Shown piece by piece: positions 1 through 12,849 of a stretch of 64,000 nt of DNA. Each line of letters begins with the position of its first letter. Position 1 is the first letter of the stretch. The DNA is from Straminergon stramineum (Eukaryota > Streptophyta > Bryopsida > Hypnales > Calliergonaceae). The notes below the pieces were generated by a model, which worked only from the letters and a program-made list of their open reading frames with translations, was not told the DNA's origin and did no database searches. The stretch covers positions 8,313,001 to 8,377,000 of the forward strand of contig OY987272.1 of assembly GCA_963920665.1 (NCBI GenBank), written 5' to 3'. A program made the position numbers and the translations under genes.

Positions 1-617
1 CGGTTGGGTGGAGTCCCACTCCTTGCTAGGCTATGTTGAGGTGTCCTGAATGGTGAGTCCCAGTTAGTGACGAAGTGGAAAGTAACAAATACACAAGGAG
101 CCTAGTATGGAGTTGGGATGACACTCAAGGGCGGTTAAGAGCATGGTGAATAGTGCCACCATGGGTCCTTACACAATAAGATGGAAGTTCCGCCCCATGT
201 TACCAAGTAACATGCCCCGGTATTATGATGTGTATGTGTGTGTGTGTGTGTGTGCTAGTAGTCCCGATGACTGGAACTTAGCACAAAGAATTGGAATGGG
301 AGACTAACATTGGATGTGCGTGGCATGTACAGTGTTAGAAGAACGTGACCCTTGGTGCCATTAAAGTGTTAAGTGCTTGGAAAGCATTGGAAGGTGGACT
401 TAAAGTGGTAAGTGTCACTAAGGGGCGCGACATGGAGACAAGGGAAAAAATTTAAACATTTTACACAATTTCTTCTCAAGTGTCACTTTATCTTGTCCAT
501 CACAAGGTCTACTCCCACCACTTGCTTCATTTTTTCTTATAGTTTTGGAGTTGTTGTATTTGTGTTTAGGATTTAGATTTAGAACTCTAGTTTGTTTGTG
601 TTTGAAGGGGGGTAGGG
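1..617. other. Non-genic repeat-like DNA
   Basis: No coding sequence is supported here. The stretch is of average base composition, unlike the AT-rich DNA that follows, and holds a short (TG)n run near 231-254. It runs into a degenerate reading frame. This could be the untranslated part of an old retroelement, but I see no terminal repeat partner in the window. Confidence 0.3.
231..254. repeat. (TG)n microsatellite
   Basis: A run of about ten TG dinucleotides with one TA interruption near its left end. Confidence 0.9.
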
Positions 618-1106
618 TTGAGGGTAAGCATCGAGGATGAAGGTTATTTGAGGTTGTTTCTTACAAACAGTTCCCTAACTTTAGGTGGTATGTCTTCTTC
701 TCAAGTGTCTTCTCTTATTTCTTTTGTTCTTGCAAGTCCACCTCGACCTCCACCAATAGTACTACAAGAGCGGTTTTGGAGCAATGCCTTTGTGAGATTT
801 TTAGTGTCGCAATGCAAGGAGCATGTAGAAGCTCACAACATCATTAGTGGGAGAGAATTCACAAGCTCCTCAAGTGTTTATTGCACAATTCCTTCACGAA
901 TTCGGGCGGAAGATGAAGTCTTTGTCTAACAAGTAGAAGAAGTTGCGGAGCACATATTTGAAGATCAAGAAGCTAAAAAATTAGACAAGTTTTTTGAGTC
1001 AAAGACAACGGTGCCAAATTCATTTGGTATGACCGAATTGATGAGATCTTTAGCCTCACAACTAAGGCCAACAATGTCCCAGGTTGGATGGATCGAGGTG
1101 TACTAA
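618..1106 (+). pseudogene. Degenerate ORF, possible retroelement gag remnant
   Basis: One frame stays open across this stretch apart from a single stop at 927-929, and has no ATG at its start. The part after the stop encodes a charged peptide (EDQEAKKLDKFFES, then MRSLASQLRP). I do not recognise a domain; a gag-like remnant is only a guess from composition and context. It may equally be chance. Confidence 0.2.
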
Positions 1107-1244
1107 TGCTAGGAACGGGGACCTCAAATGCATTGGTAGATCTCTTAGAGAAGTACGATAGAAAAGGTCACACAACTTCATTGTAGTTTTATCTAATGGC
1201 CACGAGAGCAGTAGAAGCAATCCACAAAAACATGTGGAAAATTT

Positions 1245-1558
1245 CACTATAACAAAATATGGTAAAAAAAACTGTAGTCAAATCGACTACGGTTCTTTTT
1301 GCCATGTTTTTGTGCAGGCCCACTACGCACGCCACCAACGTTTTTTGCAATTTTCCACTATAGGCATGTAATATACCATTGGAAAGATATCTCAATATCT
1401 TTCCAATGGTATATTACATGCCTCTAAATTCCAAAATTTACAGTGGAAAATTGCAAAATAAGCTAACAGCCCACTACGCACGCATGCACAAAAACGTGGC
1501 AAAAAGAACCATAGTCGATTTTGACTACAGGTTCTTTATGCCATGTTTTGTTATAGTG
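1245..1558. mobile_element. CACTA-type foldback MITE
   Basis: The element begins CACTATAACAAAA and ends with the inverted form ...TTATAGTG. It is flanked by the 3-bp direct repeat TTT (1242-1244 and 1559-1561). Almost the whole 314 bp folds on itself. The innermost arms, 1362-1390 and 1395-1423, are perfect 29-bp complements around a CTCA loop. Outer arms share blocks such as CCCACTACGCACGC and GGTTCTTT. CACTA termini with a 3-bp target duplication are the hallmark of the CACTA/En-Spm superfamily. There is no coding capacity, so mobility would need a transposase elsewhere. Confidence 0.8.
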
Positions 1559-1561
1559 TTT

Positions 1562-1999
1562 GGTTAGATGTTGTGGCAAAGTGTGAGCCCCCAATTCGTC
1601 ACCAAGGATTCCTTGTTTTCTTTTTTTGTATTTTACAATTTTAAGTGTAGTTTTATATACAAAAATCCCCCCAAAAGTATTGAACCAAAATAAGAATATT
1701 ACATATCAATACAATATCGGTATAAGAACAAAGTGTTATAGCTAGAATATCCCAAACCACCACCTGTATATAGGTTTAAACTTGACTTATTGTAGTGAAT
1801 TGGAGAATTATGTATTATTGGCAATAATGGCAAGAATTTAATAAAAATGTATTGACTTCTTCTATTAATTTGGACGTGTTGACTTGGGCATTGTTTAACC
1901 AAAAAATCTTGATTTGGATGTCCTTATTGACATTTTTCTGTTGTTCAATAGCAAAAAAGTATTCATTTTTTTGTTAATTTCAACAAGAAAGTGTCAATA
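1562..1999. other. AT-rich spacer between two CACTA elements
   Basis: AT-rich DNA with no reading frame or repeat I could support. Confidence 0.5.
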
Positions 2000-3237
2000 C
2001 ACTAGAAGAAAATGAAGGGTTCTACGACTACACTGTGCAATTGTTTTTTCAATTGTATAGGATACTTGCAACTAGTTTGTGACTAGTGATATTCTCGAGA
2101 CTTGTAGTTGCAATGGACACCCTGAAATCTAAGAACAAGGTGCAACAATTGCAAAAGTCATGCCTTGTATGCGACTTATTTGTGACTTATAGATTTGTAG
2201 ATTTGTAGATTTCAAAAATATAAATCACAATGATTTGTAGATTTCAAAATTTCATATCTACCTTCTTTCTAGATTTTTGAATTTCATAACTACATTTTTT
2301 CTAAATTTCTAAATTTCAAATCTACCTTTTTCTAGATTCAAATCTACCTTCTTTTTAGATTTTTGAATTTCAAAACTACCTTTTTTCTAGATTTCAAATT
2401 TTCAAATCTACCTTTCTCTAGATACTGATCTTTCTTATTCCTAGATTTCAAAAATTCAAATATTGGTGTTTAATAGATTTCATTGGTTTAGGATACCTTA
2501 CAATTCTATAGATTTTAAAATTTCTAGAATTTTAAATATTTTTTTATTTCTATAGATTGTAGAAATCTATACTCTATAGAAATTTACAAATCATGAAAAT
2601 CTAAAAATCGTAGAAATCTTAGAATTCTATCAACAAAATCCATTGCATGAGTCTACAACAACTTGCAAGTCTTATATGTCCAAGCTAATGGTACTCCTTA
2701 CAATTGATATGGGACCATTGATATAAGAGAAATGAGAATAAAATTTGGAAGCAACTAGGAAACAACTAATATACAACTTAATAGCAACTAGGAAACGACT
2801 AGCTTCAATATTAGAAAATTCAATATTTTTATTGATTTGGTTGCATTTATTTGGTTCACTTTTCTTTTGATTTCTATCCTAATCAATAAATTACTCTCGA
2901 AATCAATTGAAAAGTGAATCAAATCTATGCAACCAAATCAACGGAAAAGCTAAATTTTCTAGTACTATAGGAAACGACTAAGAAACAACTAGTGTACAAC
3001 TAGAAAGGAACTAGGAAACAACTATGGTCATTTTATAGTTGCAATCTTTTCCTAGTCGTTTCCTAGTTGTTTTTTGCAACTACAGATTGACTTCTTTGCA
3101 ACTAAAACAATGTATCAATGTTGTAAAACAATGACATTAGATTTGGTGCTAACAGAGAGGATTACAGTTGCAAGATAGTTGTATAGGACACTAGTTGCAT
3201 AGTGTCCAGTTGTGCTGGACACGTTTTTCTTCTAGTG
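2000..3237 (+). mobile_element. Non-autonomous CACTA-like element, copy 1
   Basis: Starts CACTAGAAGAAAA and ends with the complement TTTTTCTTCTAGTG. The flanking 3-bp direct repeat is ATA (1997-1999 and 3238-3240). The 1238-bp interior has no ORF. It is built from short degenerate repeats: a left part of CTACCTT-TCTAGATTTC units (about 2200-2460) and a middle part of ACTAGGAAACAACTA units (about 2750-3070). A reverse-orientation relative lies at 5164-6392. The termini and target duplication fit the CACTA superfamily. Confidence 0.75.
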
Positions 3238-3328
3238 ATATCAACAACATTTTTGTTGATTTGAAAAACTAATAAAAAAGAAAAAGAAAAATATTAAATC
3301 ACTAGCCAATTAGGAAAAAATGCATGGT

Positions 3329-3441
3329 GGAGCCAACTACCTAGGTAGTCGATCAAGCGGGGTTGACCACTTAGGTTGTCTGCCAAGTGGGGCCAACCAC
3401 CTAGGCAATCCGCCAAACGAGGCCAACCACCTAGACAATAG
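3329..3441 (+). repeat. 30-bp minisatellite, nearly four units
   Basis: Units start at 3329, 3359, 3389 and 3419. Each carries a core like GCCAACCACCTAGGC and is exactly 30 bp long, a multiple of three. They lie inside a short open frame from ATG 3320 to TGA 3461-3463 (47 aa) that repeats the decapeptide pattern GANHLG-x-P-S with substitutions. Nothing else argues that the frame is translated. Confidence 0.7.
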
Positions 3442-3752
3442 ATTGGTGATTGAACCTAATTGAAAGCTTGCCAATATCTAGTCTCTATATTCTTCATGAC
3501 TTTATTCATTAGAGTTATCCCTACTTTTTCTCTGAAACAAGGGTAGCTCTACTATTTTTTTTATACTAGTTCTACCACTTTGAATGAATTGAAGGATAAC
3601 TTAATTGTTTGTAGGTAACATATGTGTATTATGGACGCCAAAGCAAAAAATGTGAATTATGGTTTCATTAGGTGTAAGGATAATTATTGCTTTGCCTAAC
3701 AAAGTCAATTGGTGGTTGTGTTGCAGTTTGTGAGAAGAGCTTTGAACCTTGA
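3441..3752 (+). pseudogene. Captured intron-exon fragment of the gene at 22835
   Basis: About 310 bp that closely match 23241-23541. They cover the 3' part of intron 1 of the small gene there, its acceptor (GTGTTGCAG) and the first ~25 bases of exon 2. Similarity stops abruptly inside exon 2. An intron plus splice site points to a DNA-level copy and not a retrotranscript. The rest of the gene is not found nearby. Confidence 0.6.
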
Positions 3753-5163
3753 ATTGGTTTGGGTAACACAACTGACCGAACTGAGTGCGTAGGCTAGATT
3801 TGTGTTTTATTTTTTATTCAGTTTTTCTCTTGATTAGTTAATGTGTGCTTTGCTAGCTTGACTTTGCATTAAATTTCAATTACTAGATTAGGTGTCTATT
3901 CTGGTGTGTCTTCAAGACGGGAAGATGGCACTACTTCAACTAGAGAATCAAAACTACTTTGGGTGGCCGAATGCTTGATATAGATCGATGAAAGTTCGAT
4001 TTACAAGAGGGCATATGAAAAGGTGACTAATGAAGCGACCGTAAGCATAGCCCCGAAGGCAAAGTTGTTGTCAAGGTTCAAAAATATGTGAAAGAATATC
4101 TTGCAAGTTGTGGGTTTCTACCTCGATGTTCAAACTGTTGTAATTTTGTTGGTCGCTCAGTCCAACACTTTGCATGTGGGCAATTTGTAGAGCCCCCTGG
4201 CACTGTCTATTGCGACCGCCGAGAGTTGCTTCATTCTCATGTGGCTAAATGGAATGGAGATCGCATAGTTGTGAGGAGACATGCATGACGAAGAGAACAT
4301 CCTCAAGGTTTGAATCAACTTGCTCTTCTTGTTTTCACTGCAGTAAATGGTCTCCCATTTTATTTGTTCAATAATAATGATAGAGGTAATTGCTTTGTGA
4401 ATTCAATAGTTGCATTACTTTTAGGAGTGTGATTTCTGGATGATCAATATAGAGATTGTTGTAGACTTTGGTATTTTTCAAACCGTGTAGATACTAGTAG
4501 GTTGATATCACACCCACACTGTGTGCAATTCCTATGCTATTTCAACATGAACTTCATCAAGTTTCAATAAACTTTGACCATAGACATTTAGCCATGTCAT
4601 CCTTAATGCCAACATAATAAGTAAAGGTCAACCACTTGTGTTGAAAGAGATGATTTATTATTGTTGACAATAGGAGATAGTATAAATAGGAGATCGCATC
4701 ACTCATGTTCCTACTAGTGTTTTAATTTAGTATCATCTATCTAACTTAAGTCTCCTTCTATTCTTCATTTTTGTGACTAGTACGCAGTCAATCAGTCTCC
4801 TTCTATTTACCATCTATTGTCTATCTTAGTTACATGAATTGTTGAATTTGTTGTATGCTAATCATAGTCCTCTAGGATGTCTTTATAGGTGGCTAAGAAG
4901 GCAAGAATTAACGAGCTTTGTAGATTGGGCACCCATTATTTGTTCCTGGCATCTATACCACCAAAATCAAAGAACAGATCTACTTATGTTTACTTCTTAC
5001 CTTATGCTCTGCTTCTTTTGTTCCTCATTTGCGTTACATTCCTTATTTTACTCTCCGAGTGAAGAATATTGTCTTCTACACACTAAATATTTGCAGCAAA
5101 ATGTTTGAGGGAAAAGTAGCCCACATTAGAACAACTAGGGTTAAAATATCTCTCCAAATGGAT
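3753..5163. other. Non-genic AT-rich region
   Basis: No gene is supported. A short frame at 4088-4288 is rich in Cys and His but lacks a spacing I can match to a zinc knuckle or other domain. Confidence 0.4.
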
Positions 5164-6392
5164 CCATTCATGAAAAACTTGTTCACCACAACTGATCGAA
5201 ATGCGACTAAGTGTCCTATACAACTATCTTGTGACTATAGCCCTCTCTATTCGCACCAAATTCTTACATTACTGTTTGACGTTATTTTTATACATCAATA
5301 GTAGAATGTATAGTTGCAAAGTAATTGTAGAATGAAGTGAATACATTGTTTTAGTTGCATAGTAGTCATAGAATGAAGTGTAGGATTATGAGAGTTGTAA
5401 TAGAGTTCAAATTCAGAATGAATGTGAATTATCTTCATCTAATATTCATCATAGTTACTGATGTGGACAAGTCTATGCTCTATGGAATCCACTATGTCAA
5501 TCTGCTATAGCATAAAATGACCAGGAAATGACTAGAAAGCAATTGCAATTGTAAAATGAGGCTAGTTGTTTCCTGGTCAATTTCTAATTGTTGTTTTTGA
5601 CAATTCCTAGTCGTTTCCTAGTTGTATCAGAGTTGTTTATCAGTCATTTTTTAGTCATTTCCAAAGTCATTTCTGGATTGTCTTATATCAATTGTACCAT
5701 ATCAATTGTGAAGAATACCATTAGGTTGGACAAATAAGACATGTAAGTTGTTGTCTTCTAGTGTAATGAATTCTATCAATAGAATTCAAAGATTTCTATA
5801 TTTTACAGATTTCTTCAGTACACAAATTTCAACAATTTGTAGATTCTACATTCTATAGAAATCTATAAATATTTAAAATCCCAAATTTTTAAAACCTATG
5901 AAATTGTAGAATTCTTGAAACCAATGAAATCTATTAAATACCAATATTATAATTTCTGAAATTCCCAAAAAATTAGATCTGAAATCTACAAATCTATGAA
6001 TCATTGAGATTAAATTTTCAAAATCTACAAATCTAAAAGTTCTGGACAAGTTGCAAATGAGTCATAGACAAGTCATAATGAAGTCACAAATGAGTCGCAA
6101 ACAAGTCATACATTAGTCGCAAATGACTCAAAAGAATTGGCAATAAGTTGCACAGTCTTCATTTGAGTGACCGAATTCATGTGGTAGCAAATATCGCATA
6201 AGCAACCATGTCAGAAAAGTTCATTGATGAAGTTCCAAGTAGGTTGCTGCAACTTACAACTACAATCTTACATGCAACTTGTCCACTACAACTAGGGGCT
6301 CCAAATTAGCACCAGTTGCAAAATGTCCCATGCTACTCAAAACTAAGTATTTTCTTTTTGCAATTGCAAAAACCCTCATTTTCTTCTAGTAG
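5164..6392 (-). mobile_element. Non-autonomous CACTA-like element, copy 2 (inverted)
   Basis: Reverse-orientation relative of 2000-3237. Its right end reads ...TTTTCTTCTAGTA, the copy-1 left end with the first base changed. Its interior matches copy 1 in order, including the TGTCCTATACAACTATCTTG block at 5211. The left terminus is decayed and only recognisable by alignment, so the boundary is approximate. Length (1229 bp) agrees with copy 1. This is an older, damaged insertion. Confidence 0.6.
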
Positions 6393-7469
6393 GACTCCTC
6401 GCAATTTCAAATACAATGTGATGAAGATTTTCTTGTAATATTGGCTTGTATTTTTGTTGTATAGATTTGATGATTGTCTCAAATTGCTTTGGTTGGTAGT
6501 TGAGACTTGACTCACTTGAGAGCCCTTTTCTAGAATCTCTAATATCTAGAACAAGCATGTTAGAGATTTCAATTGAGTCTCTCTTTGTTAATCTGTTGTA
6601 TCGGCATCTCAACGTACTCTAGTGGCTAATTGAGCTAGAATCCTTTTTGAATTCTACATGCACCAAGTATATGAGATTCGATCTACACATTTAAACCATC
6701 TTGGTATATTGACATGAGTTCATAAGATATCAACAACATCACCAATTTGATATCCCAGTTCATATTAATCTATCTCAATACATGTCTAATATACTTATTC
6801 CTCTCAATGTTATGGGCCTTACTATTAGTTTTCTAACAATTTGATGAAGCTATTTAAGTCAGAAGACATACTAGAGTACAAACTATACCTCAATTTTGGA
6901 TTCATGTGTTGCATGAATTGGAGTGTGCAAAAAAAGAAGTCACATGTATATGATGATCGAAAATGTCAACTTTGGTGATCATGGGCCAAATCACACTCAA
7001 TTAAAATTATTTCTTGCTAGATAACTGTCGTACCATTAACCTAAGATTTGGCATGGCTTTCATTCTAAAATTGGGTTTCTTCCAAGAACAAAATTAGAAC
7101 TATCACTTGCACCTTCCTATGGTATTTCCCCCCAAATCCAACCCTATAGTGACTTAGCTACCAACAATTTTCTAAGGCCTTGCAATCCATCATTGCCTCA
7201 TGCCAAATTTTACCTCTATTCAGGGCCCTCCTTCCAACTTTGGAAGTCCCCAACTTAGAAACCTTTTGAAATTCAAGTTCTAAATTTTTATAAAAGGCAA
7301 GTTAATCCCCATGGCCCTAAACTGCGGGGTTTGGGGCAACATTTCAATTTTGGGTAGCTCTCTATGAACAAAAAAAAATTCTTTGAAATTTTCACACAAT
7401 ATGAGCCTAAGGAGTAGCTTTAATGCTTGACAATTTTCATAACTTTTGACTACATGCTTCAAAAGTTAT
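6393..7469. other. Non-genic AT-rich region
   Basis: No reading frame, RNA or terminal-repeat structure that I can support. Confidence 0.4.
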
Positions 7470-7905
7470 TGTATGATATGTCATTTTCATTGAACAGCGT
7501 GTAGCTTGGGTAGCTCAAAAAAAATTCTTAATAAATCACTTGTTTTCGAAATAAAAATTTGAAATTGATTTTTTTAGATTTATAAATACTTGGAAAGCAT
7601 TGAATCATTCCATTTTGATTAATGAGATGAAAGTCATGAGCAGTTTTAGTTTCCAAGCAGTTATAGATTCTCTATTCTCAAATAAAATTTGAAGTCTTTT
7701 ATTAACCTAATTTTCAATATTTTTCTGAAAAAAACTAATCATAGGATGTAGATTGTTTATTACAACCTTACAACCATTGAGATTGTCATTTTCAATTCCA
7801 TATCTAAATTCTTAACAATTTAGTATTTTGAATCATTTTCTATTTCTTTTTAATTACTATTTTTTTCCAAATGATCTAAAATTCTTCAAGTATGCATTGA
7901 ACTTG
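7470..7905 (+). repeat. Dispersed repeat family A, copy 1
   Basis: Matches 56440-56915 in the same orientation. Shared landmarks are TCATTCCATTTTGAT, CATAGGATGTAGATTG and TTTAGTATTTTGAATCATT. No coding potential and no defined ends, so the superfamily is unknown. The copy at 56 kb carries a long microsatellite where this one has ordinary AT-rich sequence. Confidence 0.65.
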
Positions 7906-8748
7906 CCTTGAAAAATGAATCTAAAGAAGCACTACCATTTTGGACATTTTTTCATACAAATGTGACCTTGTAAAGTGCATCTCCCAATTTTGAGGAGGGC
8001 CAAAAAAAGGATTTTTGTCAATTCAAATGCTAATATCAGTTGCAATCTACATAGTGAAATTTTTTCATTTTTTTTCATTTTTTGCAAATCTTCTCAAATC
8101 AACGTACTACAAGATCTTATAGTTACATGTCTCTAAAAATGTTTTTCTTCTAAAATTTGATATTTGTACGAGAAATGACAATTTTGGAGTGTTTTTGGTG
8201 AAAACATAGTCAAAAGCCTTCAGAGGTTAACTACGAACATTGGTATACGTCAAGTAAAATAAACAAACTACATACAATACACTACAATAGGATTCAATAT
8301 ACTTACAAATTGTCAAATGCCCTATTAATCAATTCAAAGAATTTTGCATAGTAGAGTGATCTTTTAACCCTTGAGGCCTTGACCGTGAGCCCATGAACAT
8401 ACAGTAAAACCTCATAAAGCGAGTCATAACCCTTAAAATTCTTCATTTTGCCACTATGTATGAGTGAGAATTTCTTTTTCTTTTTCAAAATTGAAATCAC
8501 ATGTCTAGTATATTTGTTGTAAACTTTTGAAGCATTTTTTCTCAAAATTCAAATTATCACAAACTTCTAGAGAAAAAGTGAAAGATGGAATGAAACTCAT
8601 ATGAGAAAGGAAGTTATCTTAGAAAATCTAGAAATTTTAGAATAGAATTTCAAATTGCAAGTATAGAGAATTTGGGCTCTCTAAAACGCCATTACACTGG
8701 AGCGAACAATACAAATACAAAAAAATTCCAAAATGAAATGAAAAAATA
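7906..8748. other. Non-genic AT-rich region
   Basis: Nothing supportable beyond base composition. Confidence 0.4.

Positions 8749-8840
<92 letters not shown>
8749..8840. repeat. (TG)n(TA)n compound microsatellite
   Basis: Six TG units followed by about 40 uninterrupted TA units. Confidence 0.95.
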
Positions 8841-8841
<1 letters not shown>

Positions 8842-9154
8842 CACCATGTAACACTCGATCATTAGAAAAAAAATGAATCCCATATAGGGATGCTAGAAAG
8901 CCTTTAAAGGACCTTGAAGATTACATTTTATTTTGCACTTCCATTGATTTTTTCCCTACTACTATTCACTTTATGTTGGATGATTGTCAATGTATGGGTT
9001 AGCCCGAAATCTAAGTATTGGAGGTTTATTTTAACTTTGATACACCTAAATCTTGATTACTAGGTTTAGGTTTAGGATCCTTAGGTTTAGGATTCATTAC
9101 AAAACACCTTATACTTTGTTGCACCTTGCATTGTGACCAATTTATTGAAAAAGA

Positions 9155-10310
9155 ATAAAATGTCCAAAATAAAGTTCAATTACCATCTATCATCAAGAAT
9201 ATTTTTGATGGTCATGAAAATTACTGACTTCATTGACATTTTGTGAGGATGAGGGGTGAAGATGTTGTTTTTACAATGAAATCAATTGTCCATCATGAAT
9301 CCTTGAAGGGTATGGGATAATTTGAAAAATGAAAAAAATGAAAAAACGAAAAATCTCTTTGTGGGCTTGTATTCAATGATAGTAAATTAAATACCTTTTT
9401 GTTGTGCTCAAAGGGCACTAATTTTGCGCAAGTGTAGAGAACACAATTTTTTTTTGCCAAGATGAAAATGATTGAGAAGGAGAATCTTCTAGTTATGAAA
9501 AATGGCTTCTTTTATTATGAATTTTTTCTCTTTTTACTATTTTCAAAAAATCAAATATCAATGTCTTCATTTTCTTGGTATTTCCAATCATGCTTTTTTT
9601 GTGCATAACTTTTAGAGAAATTTTTCTAAGTCTGAATTTTTGGAGACATACTATTTTCAATGCTTTACAAATTATCCACACTTTATTTCATTTCAAAAAA
9701 ATATTCAAAAGTCATAGTTCTCATTGAAATAGGCCATTTTGAACCAAAATTGGCAAGTGTTTCTTGCAATGACCCATAGTAGAATAATTTTTTTCAAAAA
9801 ACTATGAACTATAAATATGTCGCAAATCAAACTAACTTTCATCTACAAAATCCATTTCAGATTTAGAGACTCCAATCAAAAGTTATGGACAAATTTAAGA
9901 GAAGGGTTGGAGGGGACATTTTTTTTTAAAATTTCAAACATCCAATCCGAATTTTGTTCACAACTTTGTTTTGGAATCTCTAAATCACATATGTATTTTT
10001 GAAGATGGAATTTAGTTTGATTTACCACATTATCTTAGTTCTATGTTTTTTGAAAAGAATTATTCTACTATGCCAAAATGGAGTTTGGAATTTGACTTTG
10101 AGCTCAATTCCTATATTTTGACAATGTGCGGTCACACTCTCATCTTCAATTTATCCCATCCCCTTTGATTTCATTATAAAAACAACCTCTTCACCCTTCA
10201 ACCTAAAAAAATGTCAATGAAGTTACTCTTTTACATGGCCATCAAAAATTTGCTTAATCGTAGGTGGTAATTGGACTTTATTTTGGAGATTCTCTATTAT
10301 TCCAAAAAGT
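9155..10310. repeat. Nested inverted repeat
   Basis: The outer arms, about 9155-9330 and 10130-10310, are diverged complements sharing AATGTCCAAAATAAAGT and GTCAATGAAGT-like blocks. Inside them a second hairpin is centred near 9925, with arms about 9770-9885 and 9930-10085. No target duplication was found and the interior has no ORF. This looks like an old foldback transposon or two inverted insertions. Confidence 0.55.
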
Positions 10311-12849
10311 TAGTATGCTTTAAGTTGATTATAGTTAGACTTGGATTTAGGGCTAATTATTAAACATTGTGTCCTCTAATGCAATTGATTATTAATCCTG
10401 CCTTTGATGTCTATTATTAAGTCCTAACTTCACCTTTGCAAAAATCAAACAAGGTGAATACACTATTAGTAAGATTCTATACTTAGGGCCAATGGTGACG
10501 AAAAATCTTTAAGAATGTCACTTCTTGGTAGCCCTCCAGATGTCTGATTTTTTTCCTAATGTTGTCTTGTGTTAGCTCTATGCCACATTAGATTGCTATT
10601 TTCAAAATCTTTTTTTTTTTTCAAATTTTATATTTTATTTTCATTTCCTTGTATTTGCACTTTTGCCAAAAGCCAAACAACCCTCCAAAGGCCCTAGATT
10701 TTCTCTAACAAATATCATATAAAACTATATTATAAATTTTTATGTCATCCTATGTTTAGAAACATGAATATAGATCCTTTACTTCATCTTCAATAAAATG
10801 CTCATTACTACAAATTTTTTAAAATTTTCAAGTAGACTAGAAACAAGAGTTCAAAAGTTTCATATTGTTGGTCTTAACCAAAAGTAAAAAACACACTTTG
10901 AATGACAAAATCAAGTTTTAAAGGGAAAACTCAACATACTAGAATACACTTTCATATTGATGTTATGCCTCTTTGATAAAATACCATATAAAATCAGAAA
11001 AAAATTTACCCTGTCCTAAAGAAGATTTTGGTGCCATTTTTGCAAGTTTTAGTCAAGGTTTTCTATCCTGAATTCCCAATGTGACATGAGCTATTCACAT
11101 CATGTTACATCAATCTTGATGACCCCTACTTATGTGTCAGGATTGAGCTTGGACCTAGACAACAATAATATATATAAATTAAATATTTTATTTTATTCCA
11201 TGATTTATCCTTGGATAAAAAGTGTGGATAGAGTTTGATGGGTCCATCCTTCATGTCTGTTGACAAGCCATCCCTTTTGTCCAATTGACAACCGGTCCAT
11301 CTAGTTTGTTCCATAGAAGTGTGCATTATCTAATGGACAAATAGCAAGATAAGATGGTAAGAAGTTATTTTCATACAATTGTAAGTCATATTATAATCTA
11401 ATCAAGTTAGTTTATCTTAAATTGTTTCACTTTTAGGAAAATAAATACAAAAATCAAATTTATAGTTTTTTAATAAATTTTAAAAGTTGAAAATGAATCC
11501 CGAAGACCTAAACTAAAAACTAAATATATAAGACTAAATATATAAGACTAAATATAAAAGACTAAATATGAGAAGACATTTGGATGGCGAAACCTTATTA
11601 TAGAAGAAAATCTCAAATTTGATAAAATTATGATAGTTTAGGACTTTGAGTGAATTAATAATTTTAAATTTTGAAAATTAGAAAGTTTAACATTTATAAT
11701 CCATGAGGTTTAGATTCTAGTTAAGAAATTTAATGATAGAAAAGTTTCCAATTTTATAGTTTATATAATTTGAGTTTTGAAAACTTAAAAGTTAAAATGA
11801 TAAAAATTCAAGTCCACAAAATATTGACTTCTTCAATTGTTTGTCATTAGTAATGCAAAGAACAACAAAGATTTGAATATAATTTGAAAATATCATGGTT
11901 GAAATCAAATTTCCATGTCTTTCTATAATTAAAAAATCAATAGATTGGGTTGGACCAAAGTTCTAATGGCACAAATTTACGTAACTTAAGGTGATCTTTT
12001 GAACTTTCGAATTGAAATAGAAACTACACTTCATAAGTTGATCAACTTTATTTTAGTAGTTTGGCTCAAATTTAAGAGAAAAACTTTTACATATTTAATA
12101 TGATTGAATTTAAATCAAAAGCAAGGGGCTATTATTTTCTAGAATACTTTATCCTAAACCACTCTCTTGATCCATGGATTAAACATCTACTTCTATATTA
12201 AAATGAGGAACATTTTATTTTAATAAAATAATTTTGATTTGCCACTCGATACAAAAGCATTCAAGGAACTTTCCAAATAAAATTGAATGACAAATCCCAA
12301 TATTTCATTTAGGATTATATATTCATTTAAAATCATGTATAAGCAATTTTTTTGTTTTCAATAACTAATTAACTAGAGTTAATGTGGTTGTAGAAAGGGT
12401 CAACATTGAAATAATTATTTAATAAGCTCCCTACAAATATGCTTATCATCTATACAATAATATCAACAACCAATAATGTCATGTTCATATAGTGGTTACA
12501 TGTGTGTAAGCATTTGTCAATGTCATAGGTATAATATAATCTTCCAAAAAAATCAATATTATAATATTTGATACAATACAATGAATCAAAGTCGTGGAAA
12601 ATTTTAATCATTGGATTCAATGATAATTTCATGTCATCTATATATGAATAGGAGGCCTTTTTTTATTTTTTATTTTTATTATAATATACACTTGTTTTTT
12701 TATTCAATTTGAAACATGTCAACGTTTTAACACATTTTTAGTGATTTTGACAACTTGAATTCTTACAAAGTCAATAAGTTGATTGAATGAATCATGATAA
12801 TTATCCAAGAATATTTATGCCTTAAAATTAAGTTGTTTGTTTGTTATAG
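10311..12849. other. Non-genic AT-rich region
   Basis: No gene supported. Around 11515-11570 a unit close to GACTAAATATATAA is repeated about four times in tandem. Confidence 0.4.

Noticed and set aside
4088..4288. 66-aa Cys/His-rich frame
   Set aside because: No recognised spacing of zinc ligands, no neighbours and no splice context.
8692..8883. Tyr-Ile repeat frame
   Set aside because: Translation of the TA microsatellite.
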